This document shows positions 24,623-32,808 of a stretch of 64,000 nucleotides of DNA, one piece after another. This DNA comes from A07HB70 sp964512675 (lineage in GTDB: Archaea; Halobacteriota; Halobacteria; Halobacteriales; Haloferacaceae). The position numbers and the translations under genes were made by a program. Within the stretch, counting starts at the first letter, position 1; every line of letters starts with the position of its first letter. The notes below the pieces were generated by a model. The model was not told the origin of the DNA. It saw only the letters and a program-made list of their open reading frames with translations, and did no database searches. The stretch spans positions 1 through 64,000 of the forward strand of contig CAZEJR010000003.1 in assembly GCA_964512675.1 (NCBI GenBank). The letters are read 5' to 3'.

Positions 24623-25426
24623 TCAGGTCTGCGGGTCGCGGCCCCTGATCAGCCCCTGTGCCATGAGACGGCGCGCGATGACGACGAGTCCGTTACCGAG
24701 CCCCTCGCCGAAGATAGCCTTCTCCTCCCGCGATCCGGGCACGATCGAACTGACGAGTATCGCCGAGCGGTCGATCATGAGGAGCCGACCGACCGCCGTG
24801 TCGTCGATGTCCGCGTCGGTCCCGCGCAGCCACTCGAGCCCCGAGAGAAACGTCGTCGCGGTCGGCACGGCCTCAGTCAGGTCCGCCTCGAGCGACTCCG
24901 TGGCGGCGCCCAAGAGGAGTTCGACGCCGTCGTCGAGCCCGGACAGCGTGGCGACGAGGCTGTCGGTCAGCAGCGACTCGTCACAGACGACGAGCACGAC
25001 CTCCTCGTCGGCGTCGGCGACGAGCTTCTCGGTGCGGTTCTCGACACCGTCCCGACCGGACAGCGCCCACACCTGCTGGACCGGCTGCTCGTCGTCCTCG
25101 TCGGTCGGTTCGAGCGTATCGAGCGCGTCGTGGAGCCGCTCGACGCGGGCCTCGTACTGGTCGCGGAGCGTCTCGGTCGCCTCCTCGAGCGGGACGGCGC
25201 GGAACTGCTTCGGACTCGAGTGCTGGATCTCGACCAGTCCTTCGGCCTCGAGCACCCGGATGGCGTCGTAGACGCGCGTGCGTGGCACCTCCGTCAGTTC
25301 GCCGAGCGCCTTCGCCGTTCCCGTCTCGACACGGGAGAGCCCGACGAAGCACCGTGCCTCGTACTCCTTCAGCCCGAGCTGCTGGAGAACATCGACCGCC
25401 TGTTGTACGTTTCGAGATGTGTCCAT
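24623..25426 (-). CDS. TrmB-family transcriptional regulator
   Basis: 267 residues from ATG at 25426. N-terminal winged helix: LQQLGLKEYEARCFVGLSRV, GTAKALGELTEVPRTRVYDA and VLEAEGLVEIQ, then a coiled-coil linker and an effector-like C-terminal domain (LLGAATESLEADLTEA, MIDRSAILVSSIVPGSREEK). Known: TrmB proteins sense sugars or other metabolites. A perfect 9-nt inverted repeat lies 13-32 nt upstream of the ATG, so it likely regulates itself. No transport operon is adjacent. Confidence 0.85.
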   Translation of the reverse strand: MDTSRNVQQAVDVLQQLGLKEYEARCFVGLSRVETGTAKALGELTEVPRTRVYDAIRVLEAEGLVEIQHSSPKQFRAVPLEEATETLRDQYEARVERLHDALDTLEPTDEDDEQPVQQVWALSGRDGVENRTEKLVADADEEVVLVVCDESLLTDSLVATLSGLDDGVELLLGAATESLEADLTEAVPTATTFLSGLEWLRGTDADIDDTAVGRLLMIDRSAILVSSIVPGSREEKAIFGEGLGNGLVVIARRLMAQGLIRGRDPQT

Positions 25427-25438
25427 CGTGTCCCAACC

Positions 25439-25458
25439 ATCCTGTACGGGTACAGGAT
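25439..25458. promoter_or_regulatory. Palindromic operator upstream of the TrmB gene
   Basis: ATCCTGTACGGGTACAGGAT: arms ATCCTGTAC (25439-25447) and GTACAGGAT (25450-25458) around a 2-nt spacer. It is placed between the TATA-like CTATTCAAT (minus strand, about 25458-25466) and the start codon, where binding would block transcription. Confidence 0.7.
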
Positions 25459-25719
25459 TGAATAGTGCGTTTGTGCGAGCAGAAAATAATCTTTGGCACA
25501 CATACCACGGGCCGGGCACCGACCGGGACGGGAGTCACGGCGGTCCGATACGTTGACTCGATTCGTAACAACACCTATATGACGGTGGCGCGTGCAATGT
25601 CAATTGGCACGCAGGTCAGTGTCGTGTCCCAACCACCTCGCTACTGCGTGCCGCCCCAGCCACCTCGTGGCTGGGTTCGGACCGCAGACGAAACCAGACA
25701 CCGAGACAGCGACTCGCTC

Positions 25720-26160
25720 GCCGGGAGCGGCTACCGGTCCGACGTCACGGTCCACGCGTTCGACGACAGCACGAGCCGGGGCGCGAGGCTGGTGTCGACG
25801 TTCGTCCTCGCGTCGGGGCCGACGACGCCGAACTTCCGGCGACCGGTAGAGTGCCCCCGGACCTCGACGGCTGCGTCGTCGTGACGGGGTTCGCGGTGCC
25901 CGAAACGCCGGCGGTCCGGACGAACACGACGGTGAGCGACGACGAGAGCGTGGGCGCCCGGGGAGCGGTACGACCTTCTCGGGTTCCACGCCGTCGAGGA
26001 GCTGTTCGCACGCGATATCGACCGGGTCGACCGGCTGCGCCGTCGTGACCGCCCGGTCGCAGCACAGCCCGACGCGGCCGAGCGCGTCGTCGAGACGATC
26101 TCGAGACCGCACCGACCGTCGAGCCGAACCACCACGGACGAGCGACACCGACAGCCGACA
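25720..26160 (+). pseudogene. Degraded ORF, possible remnant
   Basis: Successive plus-strand frames show protein-like sequence: SDVTVHAFDDSTSRGARLVS, then DLDGCVVVTGFAVPETPAVR, then RYDLLGFHAVEELFARDIDR and AQPDAAERVVETIS, each in a different frame. No complete frame exists, and the minus strand is no better. It looks like a frameshifted gene between TrmB and the Nudix gene; family unknown. The 25460-25720 part contains a GC hairpin (CCAGCCACCTCGTGGCTGG near 25655) and no gene. Confidence 0.3.
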
Positions 26161-26208
26161 GACCGCGCCGCCGGCCCTCGGGGACGGAGCTCGAGTCGGT
26201 CGACGCGG

Positions 26209-26697
26209 TCAGTCGACCACCGTGTCGGCGGAGGGCTCCGTGTCGCCGGTGAGAACCCCGAGGTAGTCGTCGAGGTCTAGCGCGAACTGGCGGTCGGTCG
26301 GCAGGTCGACCCACGAGAACGCGTACGTCTCGCCGCGCTCCTCGCCGGGGGCGGTGACGACGTGTGTCCACGCGTCCCGCGGCTCGTGGACGGGCGCGTG
26401 GTAGAAGCTCCGCACGTACCGTCGCGGCGGCGACTCGCGGCGCGTCCAGACGTCGGTCGTCAGGTGGTCGAGCGTCTGGAGCGTCGCCAGTCCGCTCTCC
26501 TCGACGGCCTCGCGGCGGGCCGCCTCGCGCGGCTGCTCGCCGGGTTCGACGGTTCCCTTCGGGACCTGGAGTCCCTCGTGGCCCGGTCCCTCGAACACGA
26601 GGAGGTCCGTCCCGTTCCGCGTGATGTAGACACACGCCTTCCGGACGTAGGTCGCGTGGTACGAGGCCACGCCCGAACGGTCGGCGGCCCCCGACAT
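26209..26697 (-). CDS. Nudix hydrolase
   Basis: 162 residues from ATG at 26697. Nudix box GTVEPGEQPREAARREAVEE followed by SGL fits G-x5-E-x7-R-E-U-x-E-E-x-G with all metal ligands. Preceded by KACVYITRNGTDLLVFEGP and LQVPKG. Hydrolyses a nucleoside-diphosphate-X substrate; which one is unknown. It lies downstream of the MFS gene on the same strand (65 nt apart), possibly cotranscribed. Confidence 0.88.
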   Translation of the reverse strand: MSGAADRSGVASYHATYVRKACVYITRNGTDLLVFEGPGHEGLQVPKGTVEPGEQPREAARREAVEESGLATLQTLDHLTTDVWTRRESPPRRYVRSFYHAPVHEPRDAWTHVVTAPGEERGETYAFSWVDLPTDRQFALDLDDYLGVLTGDTEPSADTVVD

Positions 26698-26762
26698 ATG
26701 ATTGTGGACGACCCACGGCGGCAGTCCGGCCGTGAGACGCCGGGAGCGGCGTGGCACGACAG

Positions 26763-28010
26763 TCACCGCGTGGTCTCGCGTCCGGTGAACCCGTTCTCCG
26801 CGGGCGTGAGCGACCGCTCGAACGCCAGTAGCCCGACGGCGAGGAGCAGGCAGGCCCCGACGAGCGCCGGCCAGAGCAGGAGGTCGACCCCGTAGTCGAA
26901 GAAGACGCCGCCGACCAGCGGACCGACGCCGAACCCGACGCGCTTTGCCACCTCGAGCACCGAGAGGCCGGCGCCACGGCCCTCCGCGTCGGACAGGTCG
27001 CTCCCGAGCGCCGTCACCAGCGGCGAGTGGAGGTTCTCGCCAATCGTCCGCAGGACGAGAAAGACACCGACGAGGGCGACACCGACGGCGACGGGTGTCT
27101 CGTAGGCGGCGAGGACGGCGACGAAGCTGGCGGCCCAGAAGCCAGTCGAGAGCAGGAGCCCACGGGTGCGGCGCCACCCTTCGACGGCAGAGACAGCCGG
27201 GAGCTGGAGGAGGACGACTACGACGGGATTGAGCGCGTACAGCGTCCCGAGCTCGGCGGAGGAGAGCCCGAGGTGGCCCGTCGCGAACGCAGGGACCGTC
27301 GAGCCCATCTGTGCGTACGCCACCGCGAAGACGGCGTTGAGTCCGGCGAGCGCCAGGAGACGGGGGCGCCCGACCGCGGCACGCCAGTTCGCGAGCGTCG
27401 ACCGTAGTGCGCCGCCCGTCCCGCCGCGGAGCCGCGGGAGCGCGACGGCGAGGACGACGGCGACGACGGCGCTCGTGGCTCCGTCGACGACGAAGATGCC
27501 CGTCTGCGCGACGCCGTAGAGGGCACCGCCGGCGACGAACCCCACGCCGAAGCCGCCGTTGCTCACCACCTTCAGCAGGCCGAAGACACGGTCGCGCGCC
27601 GCCGGATCGGTCAGGTCAGCGAGTGCGGCCTGGCTCGCCGGGGTGTAGAGGCCGCCGGTGAACCCCGCCGCCGCCGCGACGACGACGAGGACGGGGCCGG
27701 TCGTCACGAGCGCGTACGCGGACAGCGAGAGGCTCGACCCGGCCATACTCGCCACCATCACCGGCTTGCGCCCGTAGCGGTCGGCGAGGACGCCGCCGAC
27801 GAGCGTCCCCGTCGCCAGCGCGAGGTTGTTGGCGAACAGCGCGGTCCCGACGACGGAGAACGGAACCGAGAGCGTCTGGTAGAAGTAGACGGTGAAGTAC
27901 GGGTAGACGATGCCGTTGCCGAGAACGTTGACGAACCGCGCGACGAGGACGACGTACACGGCCCGGTCGAAGCCGCGGTAGCCGGAGAGCAGGTCGGCGA
28001 ACCGGCTCAC
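26763..28010 (-). CDS. MFS transporter (DHA1/multidrug type)
   Basis: 415 residues, 12 predicted transmembrane helices. Motif A is VLADRYGRKPVMVAS after helix 2; FTGGLYTPASQAALADLTD and the equivalent loop SPLVTALGSDLSDAEGRGAG are typical of drug/efflux DHA1 members. Exports small molecules with proton or ion exchange; substrate unknown. The Nudix gene follows. The divergent small RHH gene starts 90 nt away. Confidence 0.88.
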   Translation of the reverse strand: MSRFADLLSGYRGFDRAVYVVLVARFVNVLGNGIVYPYFTVYFYQTLSVPFSVVGTALFANNLALATGTLVGGVLADRYGRKPVMVASMAGSSLSLSAYALVTTGPVLVVVAAAAGFTGGLYTPASQAALADLTDPAARDRVFGLLKVVSNGGFGVGFVAGGALYGVAQTGIFVVDGATSAVVAVVLAVALPRLRGGTGGALRSTLANWRAAVGRPRLLALAGLNAVFAVAYAQMGSTVPAFATGHLGLSSAELGTLYALNPVVVVLLQLPAVSAVEGWRRTRGLLLSTGFWAASFVAVLAAYETPVAVGVALVGVFLVLRTIGENLHSPLVTALGSDLSDAEGRGAGLSVLEVAKRVGFGVGPLVGGVFFDYGVDLLLWPALVGACLLLAVGLLAFERSLTPAENGFTGRETTR

Positions 28011-28099
28011 GATCCTCTGCCGGAGGCGCGGCGAGAAGAGCGCCCCGGTCCGCGGCGAGGGGATTCAAGTTCCCACACCCCGACGCCCGCACGAACCCG

Positions 28100-28339
28100 A
28101 TGCCCACTATCGACGTCTCACTGCCGACCGACCTGGAGGCCGAGTTCGAGCGGGTGGCGAGCGAGGAGTTCGTCAACCGCGAGGAGGCCGCCGAAGAGCT
28201 ACTGCGCCTCGGTATCGACGCCTACGAGGTCGAGCCGAGCGAACCGGAGGAGACCGACTTCGCGGAGGAGTACGCCGACGAGATGTTCGACACCGCCGAG
28301 GAGCCCGGCGAGCGGTTCGACGAGACCGGCGACCTCTGA
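28100..28339 (+). CDS. Small acidic RHH-like protein
   Basis: 79 residues. N-terminus PTIDVSLPTDLEAEFERVAS then FVNREEAAEELLRLGIDAYE reads as ribbon-helix-helix (short beta strand, two helices); the tail is very acidic (ETDFAEEYADEMFDTAEE). A common stand-alone protein type in Halobacteria; could be a DNA-binding regulator or antitoxin-like, but no toxin partner is adjacent. Converges with sucD, 6 nt between stops. Confidence 0.7.
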   Translation: MPTIDVSLPTDLEAEFERVASEEFVNREEAAEELLRLGIDAYEVEPSEPEETDFAEEYADEMFDTAEEPGERFDETGDL

Positions 28340-28345
28340 CCGGCC

Positions 28346-29215
28346 TCAGAGCAGGTCCGACACCGTCTCGACGACCGCTTCGGGCGTGTTACCGACCGGG
28401 ACGCCCGCGTTCTCCAGCGCCTCGATCTTCGACGCCGCCGTGCCCGCGCCGCTCCCGGAGACGATGGCGCCGGCGTGGCCCATCCGCTTGCCCGGCGGAG
28501 CCGTCCGGCCGGCGACGAACCCGACCACCGGCGTGTCGACAGACTCGGCGACGTGGCGCGCCGCGCGCTCCTCGTCCTCGCCGCCGATCTCGCCACACAT
28601 CACCACGACCTCGGTCTCCGGGTCGGCCTCGAACCGGTCCAGCGCGTCGACGAAGCTGGTTCCGATGACCGGGTCGCCGCCGATGCCGACTGCGGTCGTC
28701 TGGCCGACGCCGCGCTGGGTCATCGAGTCGACGATCTGGTAGGTGAGCGTGCCGGACCGCGACACCAGTCCGACCGTCCCCTCGGAGAAGATGGTGCCGG
28801 GCAGGATGCCGAGTTTCGCCTCGCCCGGCGTGATGACACCGGGGCAGTTCGGCCCGACCAGCGCGGTGTCTGTCTCGCCGAGACGGCGCTTGACACCCGC
28901 CATGTCCTGTGTCGGGACGCCCTCCGTGATGGCGACGACGAGGTCGAGGTCGGTGTCCAGCGCCTCGTACAGGGCGTCGGCGGCGAAGGCCGGCGGGACG
29001 AAGACGACGGAGGCGTCGGCGTCCGCCTCGCGGACCGCGTCGGCGACGGTGTCGTAGACGGGAACACCCGCGACGTCCTGGCCGCCCTTGCCCGGCACGG
29101 CGCCGGCGACGACGTTCGTGCCGTACTCGATCATCTGCTCCGCGTGGAACTGCCCCTCGCCGCCGGTGATACCCTGGACGACGACGCGGGTGTCCTCGTC
29201 GACGAAGGCGCTCAC
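28346..29215 (-). CDS. sucD: Succinyl-CoA synthetase alpha subunit
   Basis: 289 residues. Forms with SucC the TCA-cycle enzyme interconverting succinyl-CoA and succinate with nucleotide phosphorylation. Seen: CoA-binding VQGITGGEGQFHAEQMIEYG, VGPNCPGVITPGEAKLGI, and the phosphohistidine loop GRTAPPGKRMGHAGAIVSG with the catalytic His. Overlaps sucC by 4 nt. Confidence 0.96.
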   Translation of the reverse strand: MSAFVDEDTRVVVQGITGGEGQFHAEQMIEYGTNVVAGAVPGKGGQDVAGVPVYDTVADAVREADADASVVFVPPAFAADALYEALDTDLDLVVAITEGVPTQDMAGVKRRLGETDTALVGPNCPGVITPGEAKLGILPGTIFSEGTVGLVSRSGTLTYQIVDSMTQRGVGQTTAVGIGGDPVIGTSFVDALDRFEADPETEVVVMCGEIGGEDEERAARHVAESVDTPVVGFVAGRTAPPGKRMGHAGAIVSGSGAGTAASKIEALENAGVPVGNTPEAVVETVSDLL

Positions 29216-30357
29216 TCCGCCACCTCCGCAGCCGCGGCGACGGCGCGTTTCACCGCGCCCTCCAGCGTCTCCTCGACGGTCACGAGGTCGTCGTTCAGGA
29301 TCGCCATCCCCTCCGTGGCGTTCGTGCCAGCGAGGCGGACGACGACGGGCTTTGGAACCCTCTCGAAGCCCGACAGCGCCTCGTTGATGCCGCGTGCGAC
29401 CTCGTCGCCGCGGGTGATGCCGCCGAAGATGTTGAACGCGACGCTGTCGACGTTGTCGTCGGCGAACACCAGGTCGAGCGCGTTCGAGACCCGCTCTGCC
29501 TTCGCGCCGCCGCCGATATCGAGGAAGTTCGCCGGCGCCCCGCCGTAGTGGTCGACCAGGTCGAGCGTCGTCATCACCAGCCCGGCGCCGTTGCCGACGA
29601 TGCCGACTGAGCCGTCGAGACGGACGTAGTCGAAGCCGTACTCGTTCGCGCGTGCCTCGAGGTCGTCCGCGGCGGCCTCGTCGGCCAGTTCGGCGAGGTC
29701 TGGCTGACGAAAGAGCGCGTCGTCGTCGACGTTGAGCACCGCGTCGGCGGCGACGACCTCGCGGTCCTCGGTCACCATCAGCGGGTTTATCTCGGCGTCG
29801 GACCCGTCGCGCTCGTCCCAGACCCGGTAGAGCGTCCGGAGCACGCCCGCGGCGTCGCGTGCCACGTCGCGGTCGACGCCGGCGTCGTAGACGGCCTTCC
29901 GGGCCTGGTACGGGTGGAGGCCGTACGCCGGGTCGACGCTCTCGCGGGCGATAGCGCCCGGGTCATCGGCTGCAACCGTCTCGATGTCCACGCCGCCGCG
30001 GGTCGAGACCATCACGACCGGTCGGCCCCGTGAGCGGTCCATCGTCACGCCGACGTACAGTTCGTCGACGAACTCGACCGCAGCCTCGACGAGAACGCGG
30101 TCGACGGCGTAGCCCTCTATATCCATCCCGAGGATGCGCTCGGCTGCGGCACGCGCCTCGTCCGGCGTGTCGACGAGCTTGATGCCCCCGGCCTTGCCGC
30201 GGCTACCGACGTGGACCTGCGCCTTGATCGCCGCCGGCAGTCCGACCGACTCGACGGCGTCGACCGCCTCGCCCGCGGTCGTGGCGAGCCGGGACTCGGG
30301 CACGTCGATGCCGGCGTCGGCGAACAGCTCCTTCGCCTGGTACTCGTGGAGCTTCAT
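29212..30357 (-). CDS. sucC: Succinyl-CoA synthetase beta subunit (ADP/GDP-forming)
   Basis: 381 residues. N-terminal ATP-grasp domain MKLHEYQAKELFADAGIDVP, AQVHVGSRGKAGGIKL, EINPLMVTEDREVVAADAVL; C-terminal ligase domain VGNGAGLVMTTLDLVDHYGG, NFLDIGGGAKAERV and FNIFGGITRGDEVA. Upstream of sucD in the same leftward unit. Standard length. Confidence 0.96.
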   Translation of the reverse strand: MKLHEYQAKELFADAGIDVPESRLATTAGEAVDAVESVGLPAAIKAQVHVGSRGKAGGIKLVDTPDEARAAAERILGMDIEGYAVDRVLVEAAVEFVDELYVGVTMDRSRGRPVVMVSTRGGVDIETVAADDPGAIARESVDPAYGLHPYQARKAVYDAGVDRDVARDAAGVLRTLYRVWDERDGSDAEINPLMVTEDREVVAADAVLNVDDDALFRQPDLAELADEAAADDLEARANEYGFDYVRLDGSVGIVGNGAGLVMTTLDLVDHYGGAPANFLDIGGGAKAERVSNALDLVFADDNVDSVAFNIFGGITRGDEVARGINEALSGFERVPKPVVVRLAGTNATEGMAILNDDLVTVEETLEGAVKRAVAAAAEVAE

Positions 30358-30411
30358 CGTCTCCGACCCGGAGAGACGCGCGCTTAAATCCCGCCGGTCC
30401 GGCGTGGGTGG

Positions 30412-30702
30412 TCAGGCCCGTGCGCGCCGAACCTGCCCGGCACCCGCGAGGACGACGCCCGCGAGGGCCGCAAGCGATCCGGAGACCACCGGTGCGGCGA
30501 CGGTACAGACGGCACACCCGTTCGAGACCGAGAGCACGGGCGGTAGAAGCGCGACGCGCGCGACGGCGTAGACCGGCGGCCCCTGACACCCGACGTCGGT
30601 ACAGCCGGCGACGGCGCCGAACGCGACGGCCCACAGCGCCGCGAGCGCGCCGCCGAGGACGGCGACGAGCGTTCCGACCCGGACGAGCGAGCGTGGAAAC
30701 AC
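30412..30702 (-). CDS. Small Cys-containing membrane protein
   Basis: 96 residues from GTG at 30702. Two hydrophobic segments (about residues 8-30 and 65-88) flanking an extracellular-type loop with GAVAGCTDVGCQGPP and, further on, SNGCAVCTVAAP: four Cys in CxxxxC/CxxC spacing that could form disulfides or bind metal. Family unknown. Lies just upstream of sucC on the same strand; a TATA-like CTGATAACC sits at about 30748-30756. Confidence 0.55.
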   Translation of the reverse strand: MFPRSLVRVGTLVAVLGGALAALWAVAFGAVAGCTDVGCQGPPVYAVARVALLPPVLSVSNGCAVCTVAAPVVSGSLAALAGVVLAGAGQVRRARA

Positions 30703-30779
30703 GGTCGGTGATCGGAACCGGTCGAGGAGAGACTGTCGGTCCAGAGCGGTTATCAGCCCCCCTGCCGTCGTGCCGGTCG

Positions 30780-31742
30780 ATGCGCGCAGTCCGATACCAC
30801 GACTACGGGGGACCGGAGGAACTGACCGTCGACGAGGTCGAGACGCCAGAGCCACGGTACGACGAGGTCGTCGTCGACGTCGCGGCGGCGGCGGTCAACC
30901 CCGTCGACACCTACTTTCGGACCGGGGCGTACCGGGCCGCCGGCCTCCCGATGACGACCGGCGTCGACGGCGCGGGCGAGGTCGTCGCAGTCGGCACGGA
31001 CGTGGCGGAGTACGCCGTCGGCGACCAGGTCGTCGCGACGGGCCTCTCGCGAAACCACCAGGGCGCCTGCGCGGAGCAGGCCGCGGTTCCGACCGACCGC
31101 CTCGCGGCGCTGCCCGGCGGCGCGGACGTGACACAGGCGGGCGCGATGGGTGTCGTCGCCGTCACAGCCTACCGTGCGCTGATCGACGACGGCGAGCTCG
31201 CGCCCGCCGAGGACGTCCTGATCCACGGCGCGAGCGGCGGCGTGGGCCACGCAGCCGTCCAGATCGGCGCCGCGGCGGGCGCGAACGTCGTCGCGACGGC
31301 GGCGCCAGAGTACCACGGCGCCGTCGCCGGCCTCGGGGCCGACACGGTTCTGGACTACGACCGCGACGACCTGGCCGACGCCGTCACCGACGCGACCGAC
31401 GACGGGCCGGACCTGGTTCTCGACCACCGCCTCGACGACTACCTCTCGTTCGACGCCAGGGTCGCGGCACAGGACGCCCGGATCGTCGGTATCGGGGAGA
31501 ACGACCACGAGGCAGGGTTCGAGAACGTCGGACTCACGCGGGCGAAGGACCTCACGCTCCGGTTCACGTCGATGTTCAACACCCCGTCGCTGGCGCGGGT
31601 GCTCGACCGCTGTGCGACGCTACTCGCGGACGGTGACCTGCGGATCGAGATCGCGCGCGAGTACGACCTCGAGGCGGTCGCGGCGGCCCACGAGGACGTG
31701 ATGACGGAGTCGTTCCTCGGGAAGCTCGTCGCGGTGCCGTAG
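30780..31742 (+). CDS. MDR-family quinone-type oxidoreductase
   Basis: 320 residues from ATG. GroES-like N-terminal domain (VDVAAAAVNPVDTYFRTGAY), GAGEVVAVGTDVAEYAVGDQ, and a Rossmann domain with IHGASGGVGHAAVQIGAAAG (AxxGxGxxA-type NADPH site). Structural-zinc Cys are absent, as in quinone oxidoreductases. Reduces quinones or enones with NADPH. A promoter element GGTTATCAG lies about 28 nt before the start. Confidence 0.85.
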   Translation: MRAVRYHDYGGPEELTVDEVETPEPRYDEVVVDVAAAAVNPVDTYFRTGAYRAAGLPMTTGVDGAGEVVAVGTDVAEYAVGDQVVATGLSRNHQGACAEQAAVPTDRLAALPGGADVTQAGAMGVVAVTAYRALIDDGELAPAEDVLIHGASGGVGHAAVQIGAAAGANVVATAAPEYHGAVAGLGADTVLDYDRDDLADAVTDATDDGPDLVLDHRLDDYLSFDARVAAQDARIVGIGENDHEAGFENVGLTRAKDLTLRFTSMFNTPSLARVLDRCATLLADGDLRIEIAREYDLEAVAAAHEDVMTESFLGKLVAVP

Positions 31743-31781
31743 GCCGGGAGCTTTATTTTCGTCGTCCGTCGAACGCCGTAC

Positions 31782-32024
31782 ATGCAGTCGTCGAACACAG
31801 GCGGTCTCGGCGCGGCTGTCCCGGCGGCGGTCGAGTCGCCGCGAGCGAAGCTCGTCTACCTCGCACTCGCCACCGCGGGACCCGCGACGGCGGGCGACCT
31901 CGCCGCGATGCTCGACGAGACGATGCTGGCGCTGCTCGCGGTCCTCGAGGCGCTGGAGGAGCGAGGGCTAGTCGCCCGCCGCACCGGCGGCTACGCGGCG
32001 GTCGGGGAACGAGCGACACGTTGA
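31782..32024 (+). CDS. Small winged-helix regulator
   Basis: 80 residues. AKLVYLALATAGPATAGDLA, MLDETMLALLAVLEALEERG and LVARRTGGYAAVGE form a MarR/TrmB-like winged helix with little else. TTTATTTT at 31752-31759 is 23-30 nt before the ATG, giving a leaderless message. Between the MDR and SDR genes, which it might control (inference). Confidence 0.75.
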   Translation: MQSSNTGGLGAAVPAAVESPRAKLVYLALATAGPATAGDLAAMLDETMLALLAVLEALEERGLVARRTGGYAAVGERATR

Positions 32025-32043
32025 AACGACGCGCCGGCGAGAC

Positions 32044-32748
32044 GTGGCCGTGTCTGTCGCACTCGACTTCGACGGACGGGTCGCAGTAGTGACCGGCGCG
32101 GCGGGGGCGCTCGGCGGCGCCGTCGCGGCGGCGTTCGCCGCCGCTGGCGCCGACGTCGTCGGCGTCGACGTCGTTGCGCCGGACGAGGCGACGGTGGCAG
32201 AGCCGGTCGACTACCGGCAGGCCGACCTGACGGACGAGCCGACCGTCTCGGCGCTGTTCGAGGGCGTCGACGACGACTACGGTCGGGTCGACGCGCTCGC
32301 GAACGTCGCCGGAACGTGGCGCGGCGGTGACCCGGTCCACGAGACCGCGGAGTCGACGTTCGACCTGCTGTTCGACGTCAACCTGCGGACGGCCTTCCTC
32401 GCGACGAAACACGCGCTCCCGGGGCTCCGCGAGACCGAAGGGGCAGTGGTGTCGGTGGCGGCTCGTTCGGCGCTGTCGGGCGGCTCCGGCGACGCGCTCT
32501 ACCGCGCGTCGAAGGCCGGGGTGACGCTGCTCGCCGAGTCGGTCGCGGAGGAGAACCGCGGCGTCGTCCGGTCGAACTGTGTCCTGCCGGGTGTCATCGA
32601 CACGCCGGCGAACCGCGAGATGATACCGGACGCCGACTTCGACGCGTGGGCCGACCCTGCCGACGTCGCGACGGTGATGCTCTTTCTCTGCTCCGACGGC
32701 GCGGCGCCGACGAGCGGGGCCGCGGTGCCGGTGTACGCCGAGTCCTGA
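32044..32748 (+). CDS. Short-chain dehydrogenase/reductase
   Basis: 234 residues from GTG at 32044 (GTG at 32050 is equally possible). Rossmann motif VVTGAAGALGGAVAAAFAAA, NVAG (LANVAGTW), catalytic Ser in VSVAARSALSGGS and YRASK with the catalytic Tyr and Lys, then the PG motif (LPGVIDTPANREMI). NAD(P)-dependent; substrate unknown. Confidence 0.85.
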   Translation: MAVSVALDFDGRVAVVTGAAGALGGAVAAAFAAAGADVVGVDVVAPDEATVAEPVDYRQADLTDEPTVSALFEGVDDDYGRVDALANVAGTWRGGDPVHETAESTFDLLFDVNLRTAFLATKHALPGLRETEGAVVSVAARSALSGGSGDALYRASKAGVTLLAESVAEENRGVVRSNCVLPGVIDTPANREMIPDADFDAWADPADVATVMLFLCSDGAAPTSGAAVPVYAES

Positions 32749-32808
32749 CACAGCCGGAAACGATTTCCCCGCCCCCGTACGTCTACGTCCCATGACCGGT
32801 GGTCCGCC

